From Actinomycetota bacterium (GTDB lineage: Bacteria; Actinomycetota; Acidimicrobiia; Acidimicrobiales; Poriferisodalaceae), in the NCBI GenBank assembly GCA_013151655.1, contig JAADHX010000275.1, forward strand, positions 1-10,884: a stretch of 10,884 bases of DNA, written 5' to 3'. Below the pieces are notes generated by a model. It made no database searches and was not told where the DNA came from. It saw only the letters and a list, made by a program, of their open reading frames with translations. Shown here one piece after another: positions 1 through 6,829 of this stretch. The translations under genes were made by a program, and so were the position numbers. Numbering within the stretch: position 1 is the stretch's first letter; each line of letters starts with the position of its first letter.

Positions 1-651
1 CAACCCATCGCTGTAACACCCGTCGCCGCCAATCACCACAACTCGATCCCTGGTAGTGAACCGAAAAGCCCAACAGTCGTCAAGGGGCGCATGCTCAGTC
101 TTGAGTGCCTCCACCATGACGTTGCCGTCCTCGAACACGACACCGGAAGCCGCGATCTCGTGGCCGGTTGCCCTCCAGCCCTGAGAATTGTGTCCAGAGC
201 GCGTCCAGGCTGCGTCGATATCGACGGTGTAGGCGGCGAGGATGTGGTCCACCATCTCGACAACCCCGGGCGGCCCGTAGATCTGCTTCTCCTTCGGCGC
301 GTTGAACTTGTAGGGGCTCAGCAGAAACGACGGTAACCCGACGGTGTGGTCACAGTGGAGATGAGTTAGAAACAGGTGCTCCAAATTGGCCAGGTCAAAC
401 ACTGACTCCAGGTTCCGATGGTGGATCACTGCGTGAGCAATACCACGCCAGATTCCCTCCCCAGCATCCACAAAATATGGCCGACCTCCCGCAACAACGA
501 CAACACACGGTCCCCGACGAAGTGGGTTCGGAAATGGGTTGCCTGACCCCAGCACAACCACCTTCGTCCCACAATCAGGATCCGAGAAATCCGTCGGCCC
601 CCTCCCATACTGACTAGCCAGATACTCGGTCCGACTAAAGACGTTCCCCAA
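1..651 (-). CDS. RNase Z-like metallo-beta-lactamase fold hydrolase (3' end beyond the window)
   Basis: This frame is open from about 651 to the left edge, 217 codons, with no stop in the window. The start of the fold reads VVVLGSGNPFPNP, then YFVDAGEG, then the metal-binding THLHCDH (HxHxDH, complete). Further ligands follow: the His of TEHAPLDDCWAFRF and the Asp of VIGGDG. The spacing and the FRFTTRDR stretch match the ribonuclease Z/arylsulfatase-like branch of the MBL superfamily, which binds two metals and hydrolyses ester or phosphodiester bonds; the substrate cannot be told. No ATG lies before the fold. TTG at 651 follows TGGGAG by six bases and is my choice; TTG at 657 or GTG at 561 are alternatives. 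Relatives often carry a longer N-terminus or signal peptide, and none is seen here. Frame and family are firm; start and function are not. Confidence 0.8.
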   Translation of the reverse strand, partial: MGNVFSRTEYLASQYGRGPTDFSDPDCGTKVVVLGSGNPFPNPLRRGPCVVVVAGGRPYFVDAGEGIWRGIAHAVIHHRNLESVFDLANLEHLFLTHLHCDHTVGLPSFLLSPYKFNAPKEKQIYGPPGVVEMVDHILAAYTVDIDAAWTRSGHNSQGWRATGHEIAASGVVFEDGNVMVEALKTEHAPLDDCWAFRFTTRDRVVVIGGDGCYSDGL

Positions 652-701
652 TACCAACTCCCAACAGAAGGTCGGTATCGTATAACTCGCACTTTCGGGC
701 G

Positions 702-779
702 ACCGACATCGAACTCACGTCCGAACAATATCGCATTCGCGAGGCAGTCGCGATCGAGATCTCGACCCGCTTCTCGGCG
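702..779 (+). pseudogene. Possible remnant of an acyl-CoA dehydrogenase N-terminus
   Basis: The plus strand reads TDIELTSEQYRIREAV and continues to RFSA, then TAA. Acyl-CoA dehydrogenases commonly begin M-D-F-x-L-T-x-E-Q-x-x-(I/L)-R-(E/D)-A-V and continue into a helix ending ARF, which fits well over about 24 residues. The third codon positions are GC-rich, as in the real genes here. The frame is open from 639, but there is no ATG, GTG or TTG before the motif, and the expected continuation is missing after the stop. If real, it is a decayed stub of a lost gene. A chance match is quite possible over so short a stretch. Confidence 0.25.
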
Positions 780-805
780 TAAATGAACCTGAACGCCGTC
801 ACTAG

Positions 806-931
806 CGCACATCCCGACCCTGGTTACGAATAATCGTGCTACCGCTCGAAACATCGCCGACCAGCAAGACGGAGAAGGCCATCCAGGCCGCATTCTCCGA
901 TGGCTCCATCGCTCTCACGCGGCATCGCTGA
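806..931 (+). pseudogene. Coding-like scrap, family uncertain
   Basis: This plus frame is open from after a TAG at 803-805 to a TGA at 929-931. From a GTG at 836 it reads LPLETSPTSKTEKAIQ and ends IALTRHR. About three quarters of its third codon positions are G or C, as expected for a coding frame in this genome. The LPxTxTxKxxK flavour faintly recalls the C-terminal end of acyl-CoA ligases, often neighbours of acyl-CoA dehydrogenases, but that is a guess. It has no recognisable start signal and is far too short to be functional. Read it only as support for the idea that this gap is decayed coding DNA. Confidence 0.15.
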
Positions 932-1095
932 AGTCGTCTGCCATAAGTAAATAGATGTCTACACCCGTCGGTCCTGTCGATTCCTAGCGCTCCCACTGTT
1001 GCCACTACGCTCGACCGCTCCAGGTTCTTGGACACCTGCGGAGATCCAGCGACTCCTTTGGCGCTGCACACCGACTAGGCGGGACCCGAATGCAA

Positions 1096-1887
1096 CTAGA
1101 TCGCTGCTGCCACTCCAGCTTCAAAGAGAGGGAGGCAGTTTCCTGAGGCTGCGGACCTGCCCCGGAGTGGGTCTTGGTGGTCGCGGATGTGGTTTTCGGG
1201 GTGCGGCATCAGACCGAGCACCAGTCCTGTTTGGTCGGTGATACCGGCCACATCACCAACCGACCCATTCGGGTTCGCTGGGTAAGCGCCCGCGGCAGAC
1301 ACAGCGCCCGCGGCAGACACAGCGCCGTCGAGGTAACGAAGAGCAATACCGCCTCTGGCTTCGAGGCTGGCAAGGTCGGCCGAAACGAACTGGCCCTCGC
1401 CATGGGCGACGGGGCAACGGATCGGTTCGGTGAGGGTTGAGAGCCACGGCGACGGGTTAGCTCTGTCGGCTCCGATTGTTACCCAGCGGCATTCGAATCG
1501 GGGTTCGTGCAGACCTGGTGGCGGCGTGTTGGTGCTAAGAACAGCAGCGGCGTCACCTCCAGGAAGGATGCCGGCACTGACCAGCGCCTGAAATCCGTTG
1601 CAGATGCCGATTACAGGTTTGTCAGCGGCGATGGCTTGGCGTAACTGGTCACCAAACCAATTGGCAAGGTCGAGCCCGAGCAAGCGGCCGGCTCCGAGAG
1701 CGTCGCCGTAACTGAAACCGCCTGGTAAGGCAAGAACCTGGAAGTCGTCCATCGAAACTTCGCCACTACGCAGCACGGTCAGCGGTACCGACATCGGTTC
1801 GGCACCGGCAAGGGTGAAGGCCTCGGCAAGGTCATGATCGCGATTCGTGCCTAGCGCCACCGGAATCAGAACTCGAGGGGCCTTCAT
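1096..1887 (-). CDS. purQ: Phosphoribosylformylglycinamidine synthase glutaminase subunit PurQ
   Basis: PurQ is a class I glutamine amidotransferase. It releases ammonia from glutamine for the PurL-catalysed conversion of FGAR to FGAM in de novo purine synthesis, in the cytoplasm. The nucleophile elbow GICNGFQ has Cys at about residue 96. HGEGQF (about 162-167), YPANPNGSVGDVAGI (about 202-216) and GLMPHPENH (about 225-233) supply the rest of the active site, including His229 and Glu231. The length of 263 residues is longer than the usual 220-230 and matches PurQ forms that pair with long PurL proteins. The ATG overlaps the purL stop as ATGA, so translation is probably coupled. Oddly, residues about 188-200 contain a repeated GAVSAA, encoded by an 18-base tandem duplication. 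Identification is very secure. Confidence 0.96.
   Translation of the reverse strand: MKAPRVLIPVALGTNRDHDLAEAFTLAGAEPMSVPLTVLRSGEVSMDDFQVLALPGGFSYGDALGAGRLLGLDLANWFGDQLRQAIAADKPVIGICNGFQALVSAGILPGGDAAAVLSTNTPPPGLHEPRFECRWVTIGADRANPSPWLSTLTEPIRCPVAHGEGQFVSADLASLEARGGIALRYLDGAVSAAGAVSAAGAYPANPNGSVGDVAGITDQTGLVLGLMPHPENHIRDHQDPLRGRSAASGNCLPLFEAGVAAAI
1285..1326 (+). repeat. 18-bp tandem duplication inside purQ
   Basis: The unit AGCGCCCGCGGCAGACAC occurs twice without mismatch (1285-1302 and 1303-1320), followed by six bases of a third copy (1321-1326). On the coding (minus) strand this is an in-frame duplication giving GAVSAA twice, just before the conserved YPANPNGS motif. Eighteen bases keeps the frame, so the site could expand or contract harmlessly. 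Perfect identity between copies points to a recent slippage event or active length variation. Confidence 0.95.
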
Positions 1888-4772
1888 GGCAAGACTCCGT
1901 TGGTGTAGGCATCAACTATCTGGTCCAGGTCGATGACCGTTGACCCAAGACGCACTTCGGGCTTGGCGATGACGGCGCCGATTCGCGCCGACGTTGGGAC
2001 CATGGCCTCGAACGCGGACGAGTCTTCTGGGGCGACCTCGACTAGGTAGCGACCAGATCCTTCACCAAACAGAACTTCGAGATCGTCGACGAGGTCAAGA
2101 TCGACACCGAGGCGACCGCCAAGGGCCCACTCGGCGACGGCCACCGCGAGGCCACCTTCGGAAGGGTCGTGAGCACTGTGCACTAAACCCGCAGCAATAG
2201 CAGCGGCCATCTGGTGGTGCCGACCAACGGCGCTTGGATCGGCTGGTGGCACCGCTCCCCCGTTGTCGATGCCAAGGACCTGATCGAGATGCGAGCCGCC
2301 AAGCGCACCACGGAGTGGGCCAACGAACCAGATTTCGTTTCCGCCAGAGACAAGCCCGGTCAGCGGAACCGCGGCTGGGTTGTGGCAGAGACCGACGGCG
2401 GTGAGTACAAGTGTCGGCGCGACTGGATCGGGCTGGCCTGCGGCATCGACAAAGACGTTGTACAGACTGTCCTTGCCGCTAACAAATGGCGCCTTGAACG
2501 CCAACGATGCATCGCGGCACCCGCGTACCGCGGCGACGAGCCCTCCGAGCGTGTGTGGGTCGGTCGGGTTTCCCCAGGCGAAGTTGTCGAGCAGCGACAG
2601 TTGGTGGGGGTCGGCTCCTCCGATCACGGCGTTGCGAACAGCCTCGTCGACAACGTGCCATGCCATGGCTTCTGGATCGATACGCCCGAGCACCGCGTTG
2701 ACTCCGATGCCGACAACCAAGGCAGTCTTGCCAGAGGTTCCTTGGGGGATGGTGGTGGTTCCGTCGGCGGGACCATCGCCGGCAACACCACCGAATGGCC
2801 GGACAACAGTGCCGCCTTGAATCTCGTGGTCGTAGGTGCGCAGCACTGCTTCGTTTGACCGAATGCTCGGGTGCGACAGTAGAGCCAGAGTCATCTCGGC
2901 GACATCAACGTCGACCGAGGTTCGCGACGGCCGAGACACGTCGGGAACCGTCGCCGTCATGTGGCGGCGAGGTCGTCCTCCGTGCAGGAAATCGCAGGTG
3001 ATGTCGATCACTGAGGCCGAACCGTCGGTCACAACAATCTTGTGGTCACCCGTGAACCGACCGATCACAGCTGCGCCCACCGACCACCGTTTGGCCAAGG
3101 CCAGCACTGGTTCAGCGTCGGGAACGGCGATAACCATGCGCTCTTGGGCCTCGCTTAACCAAACCTCCCATGGAGCTAGGCCCACGTACTTCCGGGGCAC
3201 CAGGGCAAGGTCGATCTCGGCGCCCAGAACCTCGGCCATCTCGCCCACTGCTGAGCTAAGGCCACCGGCACCGCAGTCGGTGATGGCGGTGTACAACTTG
3301 GCGTCACGCGCAGCCAACACCACATCGATCAGCCCTTTTTCGACGATTGGATCGCCGATCTGAACCGATGACCCGGCCGCGTCGGCCGTCGCGGCTTGCA
3401 TCGTTTGGCTCGAAAACGTCGCACCCCCTACACCATCTCGACCGACAGCACCGCCGAGCACAACAATGTGATCGCCAGGCTGTGCGTTCGTTGGATTCGA
3501 GCCGTGGGGCAACAACCCGATGCACCCCGCGAACACCAGTGGTGTTGTTGTATAGGCAGGGTCGTGCACGATGGCCCCGGCGATGTTTGGCACGCCAATC
3601 TTGTTGCCGTAGTCGCCGACGCCAGCGATGACCCCATTGCGAACACGCCTTGGGTGCAGGACCCCATCTGGCAAGCTGGCGGTGTCGAGGTCGGTTGGGC
3701 CGAAGCACAGAATGTCCGATAGGGCGATTGGTTTGGCCGACACACCCAAAATGTCTCGAACCACACCACCAACCCCGGTGTTCGCGCCGCCGAAGGGTTC
3801 TAACGCAGAAGGGTGATTGTGCGTTTCGGCCTTGAGGGCGATGTCGAAATCGTCGTCGAACGCCACAATTCCGGCGTTGTCGACAAACGCGGACCGCACC
3901 CACGGCGCATCGAGTTCATCGGTGGCGGCGCGCAGGTAACTGCTTAGGAGACCATCGACCGACTCGACCTCGTCGCCGTTTTGGTCGACTACCGAGATGC
4001 TGGCCCTGAACGTTTTGTGAGCGCAGTGTTCGCTCCATGTTTGGGCAATCGTTTCAAGCTCGGCGTCGGTCGGGTCGCGATCGATGCTGTCGAAGTGGTC
4101 ACGGATAACGATCATCTCTTGGGGATCAAGACCCAGTCGACGCCCCCGATTGACGGCCGCTAACCCCACCTCGTCGAGACCTCTGAGCGCCACGAGCGCC
4201 ACCTCGGGTGCGGTGTCGGCGTCGTCGATGAAGGCCGCGGCGAGTTCACCGACGCTCCAGCGCTCAATGACCTCGTTGTGCAGTACCCGCGCCGCCAACG
4301 TCGCGAGGCCGACATCGTCGAGATCAGCGGCGGAAACGAGGAACCGGCGACCAATAGCCGCCGCTTCGACCGCGTATCGGAGTTGGCGCGCCGATCGGAC
4401 GAACTCAGCACCCTCGCGGTCGGTAACTCCTGGCCTCAGGCCCGTTTCGACCACCACCACACGGTCGCCCGGTGCAGCCGAGGCGTTCGGCTCAGTTCCC
4501 CCAGAGGTCCGATCGATCGCAAGTCCGGCAGGCTGCCACCACTGCGCCAGCGAGGCTCCTGAGTCGCCCTCTCCCAGCAGAGCATCGGCTAGTTGTTTCC
4601 ACTCGACTTCGTTCAGATCGCCTCGCACATGAACGACACGAAGCTCGGCGATCTCGGATACGTCGATCCCGAAATCGGCCGCAGTATTTACAACTGGGGA
4701 GCCAGCCGCGTACACCGTTGCGGGCCCAACTGTGAACTTGACGTCGCGAATCACGGCCGGAACTCTAAACAC
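1884..4772 (-). CDS. purL: Phosphoribosylformylglycinamidine synthase PurL, long form with N-terminal PurS-like region
   Basis: PurL uses ATP and ammonia channelled from PurQ to turn FGAR into FGAM. Of about 962 residues, the catalytic part runs from about 235 onward: WSEHCAHK (about 246-253), ETHNHPSALEPFGGANTG (about 316-333), GRDGVGGATFSS (about 444-455), LSEAQERM (about 538-545) and SGKDSL (about 764-769), i.e. the two AIR-synthase-like halves. There is no glutaminase domain; the coupled purQ supplies it. Residues about 104-172 resemble PurS (LRPGVTDREG, then ARVLHNEVIERW), and residues 1-75 may be a second degenerate half, as in the PurS-dimer-like N-domain of large PurL. No separate purS is in the window. 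The start is GTG; an in-frame TGA lies nine codons upstream with no other start between. Classic small PurL is about 740 residues. Confidence 0.96.
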   Translation of the reverse strand: MFRVPAVIRDVKFTVGPATVYAAGSPVVNTAADFGIDVSEIAELRVVHVRGDLNEVEWKQLADALLGEGDSGASLAQWWQPAGLAIDRTSGGTEPNASAAPGDRVVVVETGLRPGVTDREGAEFVRSARQLRYAVEAAAIGRRFLVSAADLDDVGLATLAARVLHNEVIERWSVGELAAAFIDDADTAPEVALVALRGLDEVGLAAVNRGRRLGLDPQEMIVIRDHFDSIDRDPTDAELETIAQTWSEHCAHKTFRASISVVDQNGDEVESVDGLLSSYLRAATDELDAPWVRSAFVDNAGIVAFDDDFDIALKAETHNHPSALEPFGGANTGVGGVVRDILGVSAKPIALSDILCFGPTDLDTASLPDGVLHPRRVRNGVIAGVGDYGNKIGVPNIAGAIVHDPAYTTTPLVFAGCIGLLPHGSNPTNAQPGDHIVVLGGAVGRDGVGGATFSSQTMQAATADAAGSSVQIGDPIVEKGLIDVVLAARDAKLYTAITDCGAGGLSSAVGEMAEVLGAEIDLALVPRKYVGLAPWEVWLSEAQERMVIAVPDAEPVLALAKRWSVGAAVIGRFTGDHKIVVTDGSASVIDITCDFLHGGRPRRHMTATVPDVSRPSRTSVDVDVAEMTLALLSHPSIRSNEAVLRTYDHEIQGGTVVRPFGGVAGDGPADGTTTIPQGTSGKTALVVGIGVNAVLGRIDPEAMAWHVVDEAVRNAVIGGADPHQLSLLDNFAWGNPTDPHTLGGLVAAVRGCRDASLAFKAPFVSGKDSLYNVFVDAAGQPDPVAPTLVLTAVGLCHNPAAVPLTGLVSGGNEIWFVGPLRGALGGSHLDQVLGIDNGGAVPPADPSAVGRHHQMAAAIAAGLVHSAHDPSEGGLAVAVAEWALGGRLGVDLDLVDDLEVLFGEGSGRYLVEVAPEDSSAFEAMVPTSARIGAVIAKPEVRLGSTVIDLDQIVDAYTNGVLP

Positions 4773-4928
4773 TGCTTCGAACGTCGCGAGTGATGCTCAG
4801 GTGACGATTACGAGTGGCCAGCAGAAGTACACAAACGAAGCGGGCGGCAAGATCGGCTAGCGACTTCGACCAGCCGGTGCATAGACTGCGCACGCTAAGC
4901 GGTTACACACCGCAGAAAGAGACCAGGC
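4773..4928. promoter_or_regulatory. Divergent promoter region between purL and the diguanylate cyclase gene
   Basis: These 156 bases separate two outward-facing GTG starts, so both promoters must lie here or within the gene ends. A TAGACT at about 4882-4887 could serve as a -10 for the plus-strand gene, but no matching -35 is clear, and none stands out for purL. A purine-rich stretch (AGAAAGAGACCAGG) just before 4929 may be the cyclase ribosome binding site. I see no obvious operator or riboswitch. Confidence 0.45.
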
Positions 4929-6500
4929 GTGTCCGACGATCGGGACGAAACAGAGTCGCCGATCCACCGAGGCCGGCACGCACTCAACTCAGGCGACAAC
5001 GAGCTCGTGTTAGCCATCGTCGCCGACCGAGCTAACGAAGACAACGTTGAGATACGCGGTGAGATGCGACGCCTCGCGGCCATGGCGATGGTTCGCATCG
5101 GCATGCTGCTTGAGGCTCGGTCCGAACTCGAACAAGCCGAACTCGACCTGGCGAAACCAGAACACCATTGGGCTGCGTTAAGCGTGCGCGTCACTACCGC
5201 CACCGTGAACCTACATAGAGGGTTAGCCCACGATGCACTTACCACGGCCATCGACGCCATCGTCCAGCTAGCAGAAGCCGAAGATTCGGTCTTCATCGAC
5301 GAAGTCGTCCACGTAGCAACGATCCGCACCAACGTGGCCTTGTTGTTTTTGAACCTCGGCGTGCCCGAAATCGCGGTTGGTCTGCTCGACCAGGCGCTGC
5401 TCGACGTGCCTGTGGGCATGCCGATGTCGGCGCCTCGGCTCAATCTCGCCAATGCTCATCTGATGATTGCTCGACGCCGTAGAGCCGACCGCGATCCCGA
5501 CTGGAACCTCTCGGCATCGCGATGTTTGGCCGCGGTGGTCAGCATGACCGAAGACGAGCGGCTCCCCAGACGGCTTATCGAGGGCGCCACTCTCACCGCA
5601 GCAGTTCATCTACTGTTTCGCGACGTCGACGCGGCTGGTCGGGTCCTGGTTGCATCGTTGGAGCACTGTCGCCAGGTCTTGGACCCAACGGCTCTGCCCC
5701 AACATAACAGCCTGTTGGCAGTCGTGCTGGGCCGCTCGGGCCAGCTCGACGATTCCTATGCGTGGGCCGCGCTGGCCACCAGCTACGCCGACTCGATCTT
5801 CGACAGGGCCGCTCCGATCTACCGCGGTATGGCCAAGGCAGCAAACGCCCTCGGTCATCACGAGCAGGCCGCCGAGAACTACGCTGCCGCCGATGAAGTC
5901 GCGAAGTCGAACATCCGGCACGTACATGCGTTGGTCGTTCAGCTTGTGGCCCAGACTCAGCTGTCAATCGAACATCGACGGCTTCTACGAGCCCAGCATC
6001 GGTTGGCTGATCAGGTAAGGGTCGACCCGCTGACGGGAGTTCAGAATCGGTATGCACTCGACCTCATGCTTGCCAAGTCAGGGGCCCAAACCGACGACAT
6101 CTCGACCGTGGCTGTTCTGTTCTTGGACATCGACCAGTTCAAACTGGTCAACGATTCGAACGACCATGCCACAGGCGACGAAGTGCTGCGCCGGCTCGCC
6201 GTGCTTGTCCCAAACACGCTGCGCGCCGACGACCACTTCTATCGGTACGGTGGCGACGAGTTCGTGGCTATCCTGCCGTCGATAACAGGCCAGGCTGCGC
6301 ACGTCACAGCCGAGAGAATTCGAGCCTCGATCGAATCCGACCGCTCCGCCACCACACAAATCACTGTCAGTATCGGGTGCTCTATTGGACGGTCAAACGA
6401 TTTATCGATGATCCTCGCGGGCGCCGATGAGGCTATGTACGTGGCGAAACGCTCCGGCCGAAATCGGGTCGCGTTCGCGGGCCCCAAGTCGAGCCCCTAA
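4929..6500 (+). CDS. Diguanylate cyclase with TPR-like N-terminal region
   Basis: The protein has 523 residues and would make cyclic di-GMP from two GTP. The GGDEF domain begins at DPLTGVQNR (about 365) and contains LFLDIDQFKLVND, the active-site RYGGDEFVAIL (GGDEF at about 441-445), TVSIGCSIG and ADEAMYVAKRSGRNR near the end. RADD lies exactly five residues before GGDEF, so the allosteric inhibitory I-site (RxxD) is intact and product feedback is expected. Residues about 15-350 are helix-rich with repeated Ala/Leu patterns typical of degenerate TPR or similar helical repeats, probably a ligand- or protein-sensing part. I see no signal peptide or membrane helix, so it should be cytosolic. No EAL or HD-GYP partner is nearby. 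The start is GTG after a purine-rich stretch. The TPR assignment is by pattern only. Confidence 0.9.
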   Translation: MSDDRDETESPIHRGRHALNSGDNELVLAIVADRANEDNVEIRGEMRRLAAMAMVRIGMLLEARSELEQAELDLAKPEHHWAALSVRVTTATVNLHRGLAHDALTTAIDAIVQLAEAEDSVFIDEVVHVATIRTNVALLFLNLGVPEIAVGLLDQALLDVPVGMPMSAPRLNLANAHLMIARRRRADRDPDWNLSASRCLAAVVSMTEDERLPRRLIEGATLTAAVHLLFRDVDAAGRVLVASLEHCRQVLDPTALPQHNSLLAVVLGRSGQLDDSYAWAALATSYADSIFDRAAPIYRGMAKAANALGHHEQAAENYAAADEVAKSNIRHVHALVVQLVAQTQLSIEHRRLLRAQHRLADQVRVDPLTGVQNRYALDLMLAKSGAQTDDISTVAVLFLDIDQFKLVNDSNDHATGDEVLRRLAVLVPNTLRADDHFYRYGGDEFVAILPSITGQAAHVTAERIRASIESDRSATTQITVSIGCSIGRSNDLSMILAGADEAMYVAKRSGRNRVAFAGPKSSP

Positions 6501-6537
6501 CCAGCCGCTACCAAACCAGCTTTCCCAAATTGATGAC

Positions 6538-6562
6538 TTGAGCTACATCGCGTGTGGCTCAA
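6538..6562 (+). terminator. Hairpin terminator candidate after the diguanylate cyclase gene
   Basis: TTGAGCTACA pairs with TGTGGCTCAA (one T-G wobble) around a five-base TCGCG loop, giving a 10-bp stem 37 bases past the stop codon. No T-run follows, which is common for actinobacterial terminators. It could instead act as an mRNA 3' stabiliser. Confidence 0.55.
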
Positions 6563-6610
6563 CTCCTCAATGTCGTGAATAATTACGCCACACCGACGCG
6601 CATCATGTCC

Positions 6611-6616
6611 TATGGT
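6611..6616 (+). promoter_or_regulatory. Possible -10 element
   Basis: TATGGT fits the TANNNT pattern and would place the transcript start near 6623, just before the Shine-Dalgarno of the 14-codon ORF. No good -35 is seen at normal spacing, so this is weak. Confidence 0.25.
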
Positions 6617-6645
6617 GTTGTGACCGACTTCGAGGGGGCCTTCTG

Positions 6646-6690
6646 ATGACTGTTACCACCTACATCTCGCCTCCGGTCGCGCTCAGCTAA
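6646..6690 (+). CDS. Possible 14-residue leader peptide upstream of the RIO kinase
   Basis: The ORF reads MTVTTYISPPVALS and then TAA. GAGGGGG at 6632-6638 sits seven bases before the ATG and is the strongest ribosome binding site in the window. The stop is followed six bases later by a GC-rich hairpin, the classical layout of a leader peptide that senses translation. The peptide has a Pro-Pro pair and several Thr/Val/Ser codons, but no single-residue run that would name an effector. I do not recognise it. It may be chance, but such a good Shine-Dalgarno for so short a frame is unusual. Confidence 0.35.
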   Translation: MTVTTYISPPVALS

Positions 6691-6696
6691 CTTCTC

Positions 6697-6716
6697 CCGG
6701 CCCATTCATGGGTCGG
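6697..6716 (+). promoter_or_regulatory. Hairpin after the short ORF, possible attenuator
   Basis: CCGGCCC pairs with GGGTCGG (one G-T wobble) around ATTCAT, giving a 7-bp GC-rich stem starting six bases after the stop of the 14-codon ORF. A ribosome finishing that ORF would cover the left arm. There is no following T-run, so plain intrinsic termination is uncertain; Rho-linked control or no role at all are alternatives. Confidence 0.35.
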
Positions 6717-6829
6717 CACAGAACTTCGCTCAAGCCCACGCACGTATGTGTATGGCTCTGAAATGAGCCAGTCCGGTGGCATTCACCGTTTCGTCAACAC
6801 ACACATCACTACCGTGAAGGTGCAGATCT

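Larger units (their letters stand above)
652..1095. other. Gap of about 440 bases without an intact gene
   Basis: The gap lies between the start of the MBL hydrolase gene and the stop of purQ. Frames here are short and lack convincing family motifs, except plus-strand coding-like scraps near 702-779 and 806-931, described separately. I see no tRNA-like T-arm, no strong terminator after purQ and no repeat family. It contains a 12-base perfect palindrome (TCGAGATCTCGA, 754-765) and a weak inverted repeat (CGGCGT 775-780 with ACGCCG 793-798). The promoter of the MBL gene should lie at its lower end, but no clear -35/-10 pair is visible. Confidence 0.5.
6501..6829. other. 329-base intergenic region with hairpins and a tiny ORF
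   Basis: The region lies between the cyclase stop and the RIO kinase start. It holds, in order, a terminator-like hairpin (6538-6562), a possible -10 TATGGT (6611-6616), a strong Shine-Dalgarno with a 14-codon ORF (6632-6690) and a second hairpin (6697-6716). The remaining 113 bases before the kinase show nothing further that I can name except the kinase ribosome binding site. The arrangement suggests an independent promoter and a structured leader for the kinase. Confidence 0.5.

Noticed and set aside
426..893. A 155-codon minus-strand open frame upstream of and overlapping the MBL gene
   Set aside because: It overlaps the clearly conserved MBL frame in another phase, has no recognisable motif, and is rich in Trp, Arg and Ser as expected for a shadow frame.
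802..1071. An 89-codon minus-strand frame between purQ and the MBL gene
   Set aside because: It has no clear Shine-Dalgarno, domain or signal, and the plus-strand scraps in the same DNA look more coding-like. It cannot be supported as a gene.
2214..2858. A 214-codon open frame antisense to purL
   Set aside because: It lies wholly within the conserved purL coding region; its length is explained by high GC and codon bias in the real gene.
4084..4632. A 182-codon open frame antisense to purL
   Set aside because: Its composition is low-complexity Ser/Arg/Thr/Ala, typical of the antisense frame of a high-GC gene.
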